This document shows positions 25,280-34,832 of a stretch of DNA of 64,000 nt, in pieces. The stretch spans positions 59,022 to 123,021 of the forward strand of contig NZ_JAODAB010000018.1 of NCBI RefSeq assembly GCF_025336485.1, given 5' to 3'. The DNA is from Pseudomonas citri (GTDB taxonomy: Bacteria; Pseudomonadota; Gammaproteobacteria; Pseudomonadales; Pseudomonadaceae). The notes below the pieces were generated by a model. It did no database searches and was not told the DNA's origin. It saw only the letters and a program-made list of their open reading frames with translations. Every line of letters begins with the position of its first letter. The first letter of the stretch is position 1. The translations under genes and the position numbers were made by a program.

Positions 25280-25811
25280 AACCCTCCCTATTTTGCTCAG
25301 TCTGGGCGCAGCACTGGGAAGCGCGAGCGCCTGGGCTCTTCCCACCGACCGCGACCAACCGATCCGCATCCAGGCCGACGACGCGCAACTGGACGACAAG
25401 AACGGCGTAGCCACGTACAAGGGCGACGTGATCATCACCCAGGGTTCAATGAAGGTGACCGGCAATACCGTGACCATCACCCGCACCCAGTCCGGCGACA
25501 TCGACGTGGTGACCTCGGTGGGCAACCTGGCCTATTTCGAACAACTGCAAACCGCAGGCGACACCAAGCCAGTGCAGGGTTACGGGGTGACCATCCAGTA
25601 TCACGCCTCCCAGGACCGCGTCGTACTGATCGACCGCGCCAAGGTCGTCGACAAGGACGGCAACGTGACCCAGGGCGAGAAAATCGTCTATGACACCAAC
25701 AAGAAACTGGCCAGCGCCGGTCGCGCCACCGGCAACAAGGTGACCGAGCAGCGTCCACGGATCGACATGGTGATCCAGCCTAAAAAGAAAACCGAGCAAA
25801 AGGCCCAGTAA
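25266..25811 (+). CDS. lptA: LPS periplasmic bridge protein LptA
   Basis: 181 residues with a signal peptide ending at ASAWA. The mature protein is an OstA-like beta-jellyroll (PIRIQADDAQLDDKNGVATY, GDVIITQGSMKVTG) that polymerises into the trans-periplasmic LPS bridge. A Lys-rich tail (PKKKTEQKAQ) closes it. AGAGGACAGT precedes the ATG inside lptC. Confidence 0.95.
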   Translation: MKLAKTLPILLSLGAALGSASAWALPTDRDQPIRIQADDAQLDDKNGVATYKGDVIITQGSMKVTGNTVTITRTQSGDIDVVTSVGNLAYFEQLQTAGDTKPVQGYGVTIQYHASQDRVVLIDRAKVVDKDGNVTQGEKIVYDTNKKLASAGRATGNKVTEQRPRIDMVIQPKKKTEQKAQ

Positions 25812-26536
25812 TGGCAACTCTGAAAGCTCAGCACCTGGCCAAGAGCTACAAGAGCCGTCAAGTCGTACGTGATGTCAGCCTGTCCATCGACAGCGGCCAG
25901 ATCGTCGGCCTGCTCGGCCCCAACGGCGCGGGCAAGACCACCTGCTTCTACATGATCGTCGGCCTGGTCCAGGCCGACCAGGGTCGCGTGCTGATCGACG
26001 ACCTGGACGTCAGCCACCAGCCGATGCACGGCCGGGCGAAGGCGGGTATCGGCTACCTGCCGCAAGAAGCGTCGATCTTCCGCAAACTGTCGGTCGCCGA
26101 CAACATCATGGCCATCCTCGAGACCCGCAAGGAACTCGACAAGGCCGGTCGTCGCCAGGAACTGGAAAGCCTGTTGCAGGAATTCCACATCAGCCACATC
26201 CGTGACAACCTCGGCATGAGCCTGTCCGGTGGCGAGCGACGTCGAGTGGAGATCGCCCGGGCCCTGGCCACCGCACCGAAATTCATCCTGCTCGACGAAC
26301 CCTTCGCCGGCGTGGACCCGATCTCGGTGGGCGACATCAAGCAGATCATCCACCACCTCAAGGCTAAGGGGATCGGTGTGCTGATCACCGACCACAACGT
26401 GCGCGAGACGCTGGATATCTGCGAAACCGCCTACATCGTCAACGACGGCCAACTGATCGCCGAAGGCGATGCCGAAACCATCCTGGCCAACGACCTGGTC
26501 AAGGAAGTGTACCTGGGCCATGAGTTCCGCCTGTAA
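25811..26536 (+). CDS. lptB: LPS export ATPase LptB
   Basis: 241 residues. Cytoplasmic ABC ATPase powering LPS extraction with LptFG (encoded elsewhere). Walker A GPNGAGKTT, signature LSGGERRRVEIARAL, Walker B FILLDEPFAGVDP, and the conserved YLPQEASIFRKLSV Q-loop. The ATG shares one base with the lptA stop. Confidence 0.97.
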   Translation: MATLKAQHLAKSYKSRQVVRDVSLSIDSGQIVGLLGPNGAGKTTCFYMIVGLVQADQGRVLIDDLDVSHQPMHGRAKAGIGYLPQEASIFRKLSVADNIMAILETRKELDKAGRRQELESLLQEFHISHIRDNLGMSLSGGERRRVEIARALATAPKFILLDEPFAGVDPISVGDIKQIIHHLKAKGIGVLITDHNVRETLDICETAYIVNDGQLIAEGDAETILANDLVKEVYLGHEFRL

Positions 26537-26562
26537 GCGCAAAGTGTCTGGCAAATCGTCCC

Positions 26563-26592
26563 GGCGCCGCTAAATTTTATTATGGCGGCGCC
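26563..26592. terminator. GC hairpin between lptB and rpoN
   Basis: GGCGCCGC (26563-26570) pairs with GCGGCGCC (26585-26592) around an AT-rich 14-base loop. There is no T tract, so it may be a weak terminator or processing site. A TATAAT at 26619-26624 with no good -35 may belong to an rpoN promoter. Confidence 0.45.
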
Positions 26593-26701
26593 CTAGGCAA
26601 ACACTTCAGTTTCAGGCATATAATTTGCTTAAGTTTGGCGCCCCGGCGCCCTGTAGTGGATGGCGCATGTGCGCCGGCGAATAAGGTGTTAAGCCCCTGC
26701 C

Positions 26702-28195
26702 ATGAAACCATCGCTAGTCTTGAGAATGGGCCAGCAGCTGACGATGACACCGCAGCTGCAACAGGCCATCCGCCTGCTCCAATTGTCGACCCTGGACCTG
26801 CAACAGGAAATCCAGGAGGCGCTGGAGTCCAATCCGATGCTCGAACGCCAGGAAGAAGGCGACGACTTCGACAACTCCGACCCATTGGCCGATAACGTCG
26901 AGCAGAAGCCCAATACCGAAACGCCGGAACCGTCCTACCAGGAAGCCGCCCCGACGGTGGACAACCTCGAGGATGGCGAGTGGAACGAGCGCATCCCCAA
27001 CGACCTGCCCGTGGACACGGCCTGGGAAGACGTCTACCAGACCAGCGCCAGCAGCCTGCCGAGCAGTGATGACGATGAGTGGGACTTCACCACCCGCACG
27101 TCCGCTGGCGAGAGCCTGCAAAGCCACCTGCTGTGGCAATTGAACCTGGCGCCGATGTCCGATACCGATCGCCTGATCGCCGTCACCCTGATCGACTGCA
27201 TCAACAACCAGGGCTACCTGGACGAGACCCTCGAGGAAATCCTCGAAGCCTTCGACCCCGAACTGGATATCGAGCTGGACGAGATCGAAGCCGTCCTGCA
27301 CCGCATCCAGCAGTTCGAACCGGCCGGTGTCGCAGCCCGCAACCTGGGCGAATGCCTGCTGCTGCAATTGCGCCAATTGCCCACCAAGACACCGTGGCTG
27401 GCCGAAGCCAAGCGACTGGTCACCGACTTCATCGACCTGCTGGGCGGCCGCGACTACAGCCAGCTGATGCGGCGCATGAAGCTCAAGGAAGACGAACTGC
27501 GCCAGGTGATCGAACTGGTCCAGAGCCTCAACCCGCGTCCGGGCTCGCAGATCGAGTCCACCGAACCCGAATACGTGGTTCCCGACGTGATCGTGCGCAA
27601 GCACAACGACCGCTGGCTGGTGGAGCTCAACCAGGAGTCGGTGCCCAAGCTGCGGGTCAACGCCCAGTACGCAGGCTTCGTCAGGCGCGCCGACACCAGC
27701 GCCGACAACACCTTCATGCGCAACCAGTTGCAGGAAGCACGCTGGTTTATCAAGAGCCTGCAAAGCCGCAACGAAACCCTGATGAAAGTGGCCACCCAGA
27801 TCGTCGAGCATCAGCGCGGCTTCCTGGAGTACGGCGACGAAGCGATGAAACCGCTGGTCCTGCATGACATCGCCGAAGCGGTGGGCATGCACGAGTCGAC
27901 GATTTCCCGGGTGACCACCCAGAAATTCATGCATACCCCCCGTGGTATCTATGAGCTGAAATATTTTTTCTCCAGCCACGTCAGTACCTCCGAAGGCGGC
28001 GAATGCTCGTCCACGGCCATCCGCGCGATCATCAAGAAACTGGTGGCGGCGGAAAATCAGAAAAAGCCGTTGAGCGACAGCAAGATCGCTGGTTTACTGG
28101 AGGCACAAGGCATTCAGGTGGCCCGCCGTACCGTCGCCAAGTACCGTGAATCCCTCGGGATCGCGCCTTCGAGCGAACGCAAGCGGTTGATGTAA
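26702..28195 (+). CDS. rpoN: RNA polymerase sigma-54 factor
   Basis: 497 residues. Region I is Gln/Leu-rich (QQLTMTPQLQQAIRLLQLS), region II is acidic (about 60-120), and region III carries the core-binding and DNA-binding parts. The diagnostic RpoN box ARRTVAKYRE is at residues 474-483. Directs transcription from -24/-12 promoters with enhancer-binding activators, governing nitrogen, flagella and many carbon pathways. Heads the rpoN-hpf-ptsN-rapZ-ptsO cluster. Confidence 0.98.
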   Translation: MKPSLVLRMGQQLTMTPQLQQAIRLLQLSTLDLQQEIQEALESNPMLERQEEGDDFDNSDPLADNVEQKPNTETPEPSYQEAAPTVDNLEDGEWNERIPNDLPVDTAWEDVYQTSASSLPSSDDDEWDFTTRTSAGESLQSHLLWQLNLAPMSDTDRLIAVTLIDCINNQGYLDETLEEILEAFDPELDIELDEIEAVLHRIQQFEPAGVAARNLGECLLLQLRQLPTKTPWLAEAKRLVTDFIDLLGGRDYSQLMRRMKLKEDELRQVIELVQSLNPRPGSQIESTEPEYVVPDVIVRKHNDRWLVELNQESVPKLRVNAQYAGFVRRADTSADNTFMRNQLQEARWFIKSLQSRNETLMKVATQIVEHQRGFLEYGDEAMKPLVLHDIAEAVGMHESTISRVTTQKFMHTPRGIYELKYFFSSHVSTSEGGECSSTAIRAIIKKLVAAENQKKPLSDSKIAGLLEAQGIQVARRTVAKYRESLGIAPSSERKRLM

Positions 28196-28271
28196 CGGGC
28201 CCCGCCACAGCGTTCCAGTGGCAGGCATTTCTGCCTGCCGCTTTATGCACTGGCAACGAAGGAGAAGCTGT

Positions 28272-28580
28272 ATGCAAGTCAACATCAGTGGACACCAATT
28301 GGAAGTGACCGAACCCCTGCGCACCTATATCGGCGAAAAACTCGACCGATTGGAAAGGCATTTCGACAAGATCACCAATGTGCAAGTCACGATGAACGTC
28401 GAGAAGCTGCTGCAGAAAATCGAAGCCACGCTGCATATCCCCGGCGGAGAAGTGGTTGCCAACGCAGAGCACACAGACATGTATGCCGCGATTGATCTGC
28501 TGACCGACAAGCTGGATCGCCAACTTAAAAAGCATAAGGAAAAGACCCAGAGCCTCCTTCAGGGCGCGACCGGTCGTTAA
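28272..28580 (+). CDS. hpf: Ribosome hibernation promoting factor, short form
   Basis: 102 residues from the ATG at 28272 (AAGGAG nine bases upstream). The short HPF/YfiA fold: MQVNISGHQLEVTEPLRTYI, KLDRLERHFDKITNVQV and TDMYAAIDLLTDKLDRQL. It binds the 30S subunit and favours 100S ribosome dimers in stationary phase. Its place directly after rpoN is conserved in gamma-proteobacteria. Confidence 0.95.
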   Translation: MQVNISGHQLEVTEPLRTYIGEKLDRLERHFDKITNVQVTMNVEKLLQKIEATLHIPGGEVVANAEHTDMYAAIDLLTDKLDRQLKKHKEKTQSLLQGATGR

Positions 28581-28592
28581 CCCCCTCAATCC

Positions 28593-29057
28593 ATGATCCG
28601 ACTAGAAACCATCCTGACCCCCGGCCGTTCCCAGGTGAACGCGCCGGGAGGCAGCAAGAAAAAAGCCCTCGAACAAATCGCCAACCTGATCCACCGGGAA
28701 GTACCGGATCTGGGAATGCAGGATGTCTTCGAGGCCCTGGTTGCCCGTGAAAAACTCGGTTCCACCGGTTTTGGCAACGGCATCGCCATTCCCCACTGCC
28801 GCCTCAAGGGTTGTACCGCGCCGATCAGTGCGCTACTGCACCTTGAAGCCGCCATAGATTTCGACGCCATCGACGGCGCACCGGTCGACCTGCTGTTCGT
28901 ACTGCTGGTCCCGGAAGCGGCGACCGATGCGCACCTTGAGCTGCTGCGCCAGATTGCCAGCATGCTGGACCGCAAGGAAGTGCGTGAAAAACTGCGCAGC
29001 GCAGCGAGTAACGAAGCCTTGTACCAGGTTGTCCTGGACGAGCAGAACGGTCACTGA
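28593..29057 (+). CDS. ptsN: Nitrogen PTS enzyme IIA
   Basis: 154 residues. Phosphoryl acceptor of the PTS-Ntr chain (PtsP-PtsO-PtsN), which regulates rather than transports. The phosphorylated residue is His68 in GNGIAIPHCRLKG. In Pseudomonas it is tied to sigma-54 promoters and carbon/nitrogen balance. No convincing Shine-Dalgarno is seen in the 12 bases after the hpf stop, so translation may depend on coupling. Confidence 0.95.
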   Translation: MIRLETILTPGRSQVNAPGGSKKKALEQIANLIHREVPDLGMQDVFEALVAREKLGSTGFGNGIAIPHCRLKGCTAPISALLHLEAAIDFDAIDGAPVDLLFVLLVPEAATDAHLELLRQIASMLDRKEVREKLRSAASNEALYQVVLDEQNGH

Positions 29058-29059
29058 AC

Positions 29060-29917
29060 ATGCGCCTGATCATCGTCAGCGGCCGCTCCGGCTCCGGTAA
29101 AAGTACCGCCCTCAATGTCCTCGAGGACAACGGCTACTATTGCATCGACAACCTGCCGGCCGGCTTGCTGCCGGAGCTGGCCGAACGCGCCTTGATCCAC
29201 ACCGAGCTGGCGCAACCGCTGGTGGCGGTGTCCATCGATGCCCGCAACCTGCCGAGCCATCTGTCGCGCTTCCCGCAATTGCTCGAAGAAGTCCGTAGCC
29301 GGCATATCCAGTGCGACGTGCTGTACCTGGACGCCGACGAAGAAACCCTGCTCAAGCGTTTTTCCGAAACCCGTCGCCGCCACCCGCTGAGCAACGCCAG
29401 CCGCTCCCTGGCCGAAGCCATCGATGACGAAAGCCAATTATTGGGCCCCATCGCGGACCTGGCGGACCTGAAGATCAACACCACGAACCTGAACCTGTAT
29501 CAGTTGCGTGACACCATCAAGCTGCGCCTGTTGAACCAACCGGAGCCGGGCACGGCGTTTCTGGTGGAGTCGTTCGGTTTCAAGCGTGGCATGCCGGTGG
29601 ACGCCGACCTGGTGTTCGACGTGCGCTGCCTACCCAACCCTTATTGGAAGCCGGAATTGCGTGAGCAGTCCGGACTCGACAAGCCGGTAATCGACTACCT
29701 GGCCGCCCAGCCGGATGTCGAAGAGATGTTCCAGGACATTTCCAACTATCTGCTCAAATGGCTGCCGCGCTTTGCCGCGAGCAACCGCGCCTACGTGACG
29801 ATCGCCATCGGTTGTACCGGGGGTCATCACCGCTCCGTCTACCTGACCGAACGCCTGGGTCAGCTCCTGCAACAGTCCCTGAAGAACGTCCAGGTTCGCC
29901 ACCGCGACCTCAGCTAA
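29060..29917 (+). CDS. rapZ: RNase adapter RapZ
   Basis: 285 residues. N-terminal P-loop GRSGSGKS at residues 8-15 and C-terminal GCTGGHHRSVYLTERL, typical of RapZ/YvcJ. In E. coli it directs RNase E to the GlmZ/GlmY small RNAs and so controls glucosamine-6-phosphate synthase; the Pseudomonas target is less certain. Begins two bases after the ptsN stop. Confidence 0.95.
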   Translation: MRLIIVSGRSGSGKSTALNVLEDNGYYCIDNLPAGLLPELAERALIHTELAQPLVAVSIDARNLPSHLSRFPQLLEEVRSRHIQCDVLYLDADEETLLKRFSETRRRHPLSNASRSLAEAIDDESQLLGPIADLADLKINTTNLNLYQLRDTIKLRLLNQPEPGTAFLVESFGFKRGMPVDADLVFDVRCLPNPYWKPELREQSGLDKPVIDYLAAQPDVEEMFQDISNYLLKWLPRFAASNRAYVTIAIGCTGGHHRSVYLTERLGQLLQQSLKNVQVRHRDLS

Positions 29918-29932
29918 AGGATCCACATCGCG

Positions 29933-30208
29933 ATGCCTGCTCGGGAAATTGAAATCATCAACAAGTTGGGTCTGCATGCCCGGGCGTCGGCCAAGTTCGT
30001 CGGGGTTGCAGGTCAGTTCAAGGACACCACCATCAGGGTCGGCCGCACGCCCGAGACCACGGTCGACGGTAAAAGCATCATGGCGATGATGATGCTGGCC
30101 GCCGGCAAGGGCACCAAGATCCACCTGGCAACCGAAGGTGAACAGGCGCAGGAAGCGATGGATGCCCTGGTGGCACTGATCAACAACTACTTCGACGAGG
30201 GCGGTTGA
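29933..30208 (+). CDS. ptsO: Nitrogen PTS phosphocarrier NPr
   Basis: 91 residues, HPr fold. Phosphorylated on His15 (KLGLHARASAKF); the regulatory-site region is KSIMAMMMLAAGKG. Accepts phosphate from PtsP and passes it to PtsN. AAAGGATCC precedes the ATG. Last gene of the rpoN cluster; a strong terminator follows. Confidence 0.95.
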   Translation: MPAREIEIINKLGLHARASAKFVGVAGQFKDTTIRVGRTPETTVDGKSIMAMMMLAAGKGTKIHLATEGEQAQEAMDALVALINNYFDEGG

Positions 30209-30243
30209 TAGGCTCCCTCGCCACAAGAGGTTCAGCGGGCACA

Positions 30244-30280
30244 AAAAAGGCGCGCCACCCAAGGGATGGCGCGCCTTTTT
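30244..30280. terminator. Bidirectional terminator ptsO / pmbA
   Basis: AAAAAGGCGCGCCA (30244-30257) and TGGCGCGCCTTTTT (30267-30280) form a perfect stem with A and T tracts on opposite sides, between convergent genes. Confidence 0.93.
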
Positions 30281-30293
30281 CATTGCAGTCGAG

Positions 30294-31640
30294 TCAGCTA
30301 CCCGCCACCGTCATCCGCTCGATCAACACCGAACCGGTGCGAATGTTACTGCGCAGTTCCAGATCGCTGCCCACGGCCACGATCTGCTTGAACATATCGC
30401 GCAGGTTACCGGCAATGGTCACTTCCTGGACCGGGAACTGGATCTCGCCGTTCTCGACCCAGAATCCCGCGGCGCCACGGGAGTAATCCCCGGTGACCAT
30501 ATTCAGGCCATGGCCCATCAGTTCGGTCACCAGCAAGCCTCGCCCCATCCGCCGCAACAGGGCGGCCTGGTCTTCTTCGCCATGGGTCACGAACAGGTTA
30601 TGCACGCCACCGGCATTGGCGGTGCTTGGCATGCCCAGTTTGCGGCCCGAATAGGTGCCGAGGATGTAGGACACCAGCTCGCCGCGCTCGACAAACGGCT
30701 TGGCATAGGTGGCCAGGCCATCGCCATCGAACGCCGAGCTGCCCATGGCTTGCATCAGGTGCGGACGCTCGTCGATGGTCATCCATTCCGGGAACAGCTT
30801 CTGGCCCAGGGCGCCTTCGAGGAACGACGATTTGCGGTACAGGTTGCCGCCGGACACCGCTGACAGGAAGCTGCCGAACAGGCCACCGGCCAGCTCGGCG
30901 GAAAACAGCACCGGCACTTCGCAGGTCGGCACCGGTCGCGCGCCCAGGCGGCTGGCGGCCCGTTGTGCGGCCTTCTGGCCGATGCTGATCGGGTCGGCCA
31001 GCAACGCGCCCTGGCGATTGACGTCGTACCAGTAATCGCGCTGCATCTGGCCGTCGGCTTCGGCGATCATCACGCAACTGAGGCTGTGGCGGGTCGACGC
31101 ATAACCGCCGATGAAGCCGTGGCTGTTGCCGTAGACCCGACAGCCCTGGTGGGTGTTGAGCGTCGTGCCGTCGGCGTTCTTGATCCGGCTGTCGGCGTCG
31201 AAAGCCGCCGCTTCACAGCGCAGCGCCTGCTCGATAGCCTGTTCGGGGCTGATGTCCCAGGCATGGAACAGGTCAAAATCTTTCTGCTCCTTGCACATCA
31301 GCGCAGCATCGGCGAGGCCCGAGGCTTCGTCTTCGGAGGTGTGCTTGGCAATCGCCAGTGCGGCGGCGACAGTTTCACGAATGGCCTCCGGGCCGCTGGC
31401 CGAGGTGCTGGCCGAGCCCTTGCGCTGGCCTACGTACAAGGTAATGCCAAACCCCTGGTCGCGATTGAATTCGACGGTTTCCACCTCGCGCTGGCGTACC
31501 GACGTCGACAGGCCCTGCTCCAGCGACACCGCCACCTCACACGCACTAGCGCCCTGCCGCTTGGCCTCGGCGAGGATCTGCTCGACTTGTTCCTGCAGTG
31601 CCGGCAACGCTTGCGGGCCGACGCTCTGAACTGCACTCAT
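30294..31640 (-). CDS. pmbA: TldD/TldE metalloprotease subunit PmbA
   Basis: 448 residues from the ATG at 31640, chosen over an in-frame GTG at 31652 because TGGAG lies six bases before it. PmbA (TldE) pairs with TldD to form a heterodimeric protease that degrades unfolded or leader peptides, including maturing microcins and the CcdA antitoxin in E. coli. Seen: TYSGRKLGMPSTANAGGVHN and TRHSLSCVMIAE. Its partner tldD is 2 kb away, convergent. Confidence 0.95.
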   Translation of the reverse strand: MSAVQSVGPQALPALQEQVEQILAEAKRQGASACEVAVSLEQGLSTSVRQREVETVEFNRDQGFGITLYVGQRKGSASTSASGPEAIRETVAAALAIAKHTSEDEASGLADAALMCKEQKDFDLFHAWDISPEQAIEQALRCEAAAFDADSRIKNADGTTLNTHQGCRVYGNSHGFIGGYASTRHSLSCVMIAEADGQMQRDYWYDVNRQGALLADPISIGQKAAQRAASRLGARPVPTCEVPVLFSAELAGGLFGSFLSAVSGGNLYRKSSFLEGALGQKLFPEWMTIDERPHLMQAMGSSAFDGDGLATYAKPFVERGELVSYILGTYSGRKLGMPSTANAGGVHNLFVTHGEEDQAALLRRMGRGLLVTELMGHGLNMVTGDYSRGAAGFWVENGEIQFPVQEVTIAGNLRDMFKQIVAVGSDLELRSNIRTGSVLIERMTVAGS

Positions 31641-31792
31641 GGTGATCTCCACTCAAATTCTGCTTTCGGTCGGGTTCTATACGAAAATGGCCTGCGGCAT
31701 TTTTCGTACAAACCCTCGGCCTTCTAGCGACCGGGCCGGACAAGCGGCCCCCGACTGGTTATCATGGCGGCGTTTCTTTGCGGACTGCCCCC

Positions 31793-32317
31793 ATGGTTGA
31801 TTCTTACGACGACTCCCTCTACGAGGGTGAAAAAAGCAAATCCCAGGTCAAACGCGAGCTGCATGCTCTGGTAGACCTCGGCGAGCGCCTGACGACACTC
31901 AAGCCTGACTTGCTGGCCAAACTGCCCTTGACCGACGCCTTGCGCCGGGCCCTGGCCGATGCGCCCAAGCACACCGCGAACATCGCGCGTAAACGGCACC
32001 TGCAATTCATCGGCAAACTGATGCGCGACCAGGACACCAGCGCCATCCTGGTCCTGCTCGATCAACTCGATGCCTCCACCCGGCAGTACAACGAACGCTT
32101 CCATAACCTGGAACGCTGGCGCGATCGCCTGATCGCAGGCGACGACGGCACTTTGGAAAAATTCGTCATCGACTACCCGGCGGCCGATCGCCAGCAACTG
32201 CGCTCCCTGATCCGTCAGGCCCAGCACGAACTGGCGCATAACAAGCCACCGGCCTCGAGCCGTAAAATCTTCAAGTACATCCGTGAGCTGGACGAGACTC
32301 AACGCGGTTTGCGCTGA
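31793..32317 (+). CDS. darP: Ribosome maturation factor DarP (YjgA)
   Basis: 174 residues from the ATG at 31793; the preceding TTG frame is rejected. A helical, highly charged protein (KSKSQVKRELHALVDLGERL, RKRHLQFIGKLMRDQD) that helps assemble the 50S subunit peptidyl-transferase centre. No strong Shine-Dalgarno is seen. Divergent from pmbA, as usual in Pseudomonas. Confidence 0.93.
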   Translation: MVDSYDDSLYEGEKSKSQVKRELHALVDLGERLTTLKPDLLAKLPLTDALRRALADAPKHTANIARKRHLQFIGKLMRDQDTSAILVLLDQLDASTRQYNERFHNLERWRDRLIAGDDGTLEKFVIDYPAADRQQLRSLIRQAQHELAHNKPPASSRKIFKYIRELDETQRGLR

Positions 32318-32338
32318 TCCTCACAGCCTCTAATCCCC

Positions 32339-32368
32339 TGTGGCGAGAGGGCTTGCTCCCTCGCCACA
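32339..32368. repeat. REP-type palindrome
   Basis: TGTGGCGAGAGGGCTTGCTC then CCTCGCCACA: near-perfect inverted repeat between the convergent darP and tldD genes. Matches the dispersed GTGGCGAGGGAGC-type repeats of fluorescent pseudomonads. Half copies occur near 30212, 61065 and 62938. Confidence 0.8.
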
Positions 32369-32387
32369 ATGATTTGAATCAGTTCTT

Positions 32388-33830
<1,443 letters not shown>

Positions 33831-33835
33831 ATGTT

Positions 33836-34699
33836 CTACGCCTTGAATTCGTCATCTTGGACAGGCCGCTGTCGGGCGCCCTGCGAGAAAAAGCGCCGAT
33901 GGCTGGCCACCGGCATGCGCGCCCGGATGGACGCCTGTTCGTTGCTGTCGCGCTCGGCCAGCAGCACCGCCTCACCTTGTTCCTGTTGTGCCAGCACGCG
34001 CCCCCAAGGGTCAACGATCGCGGCATGGCCAAAGGTTTCCCTAGGCCCCGGATGCACGCCACCCTGGGCGGCCGCCAGCACATAGCACTGGGTCTCGATG
34101 GCCCGGGCGCGAATCAGGACGTCCCAATGGGCCGCCCCGGTCACCGCCGTAAACGCCGAGGGGGCCGTAATCAGCTCGGCCCCGGCGGCCCGCAGCTCGC
34201 TGTAGAGCTCCGGGAAACGCAAGTCGTAACAGACCGTCAGGCCAACACGCCCCACGGGGCTGTCGGCTACCACTACATTGGCACCGTAAGCATAGTCATC
34301 GGACTCGCGATAACGTCCGCGATTGTCCGCCACGTCCACGTCGAACAGGTGCAGCTTGTCATAACGCGCCACGACCTGCCCCTGGTCGTCCACCAGCAAC
34401 GAGCAGGCATGGGCCCTGGCCTCGGGCTGGTCCACAGGCGGCAACGGCAGCGTGCCGGCCACTATCCATAACTTGAGGTCGCGGGCCACCTGTTTCAACC
34501 AGGGCAGGATCGGCCCCTGACCAATGGCTTCGGCACGACCGATGTCGGCAATGTCCCGCCGGCCCATGGCCGCGAAATTCTCGGGCAGCACCGCCAGCCT
34601 TGCGCCGCCGGCAGCGGCCTGTTCCAGCAGCACCCGGGCACGAGCCAGGTTGGCGAGCACATCGCTCTGGCTGACCATTTGAATCACTGCGACTGGCAT
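33836..34699 (-). CDS. Carbon-nitrogen hydrolase, Nit1-like
   Basis: 287 residues, nitrilase superfamily. The catalytic triad is visible as Glu40 (LPENF), Lys115 (YDKLHLFDVD) and Cys157 (TVCYDLRFPELY). Proteins of this subgroup (Nit1/YbeM) hydrolyse deaminated glutathione to alpha-ketoglutarate and cysteinylglycine; that activity is inferred from the family. The gene sits between yhdP and tldD, the same place as in P. aeruginosa. Confidence 0.9.
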   Translation of the reverse strand: MPVAVIQMVSQSDVLANLARARVLLEQAAAGGARLAVLPENFAAMGRRDIADIGRAEAIGQGPILPWLKQVARDLKLWIVAGTLPLPPVDQPEARAHACSLLVDDQGQVVARYDKLHLFDVDVADNRGRYRESDDYAYGANVVVADSPVGRVGLTVCYDLRFPELYSELRAAGAELITAPSAFTAVTGAAHWDVLIRARAIETQCYVLAAAQGGVHPGPRETFGHAAIVDPWGRVLAQQEQGEAVLLAERDSNEQASIRARMPVASHRRFFSQGARQRPVQDDEFKA

Positions 34700-34737
34700 A
34701 GTGCTTCCCTCCGTTCTCTATCCTCGTCCGTGGCGGT

Positions 34738-34810
34738 TGTGGGAGCAAAGCCTGCTCGCGACGAACGATGGACCGTGTCGTTAGTATCGCGAGCAAGCTT
34801 TGCTCCCACA
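34738..34810. repeat. REPIN, GTGGGAGC family
   Basis: Two REP sequences face each other: TGTGGGAGCAAAGCCTGCTC at the left and GAGCAAGCTTTGCTCCCACA at the right, 73 bases in all, between yhdP and nit. Typical of REP doublets moved by RAYT transposases in fluorescent pseudomonads. Confidence 0.88.
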
Positions 34811-34832
34811 GGCTCGCTCCCGCCGTTGGCTG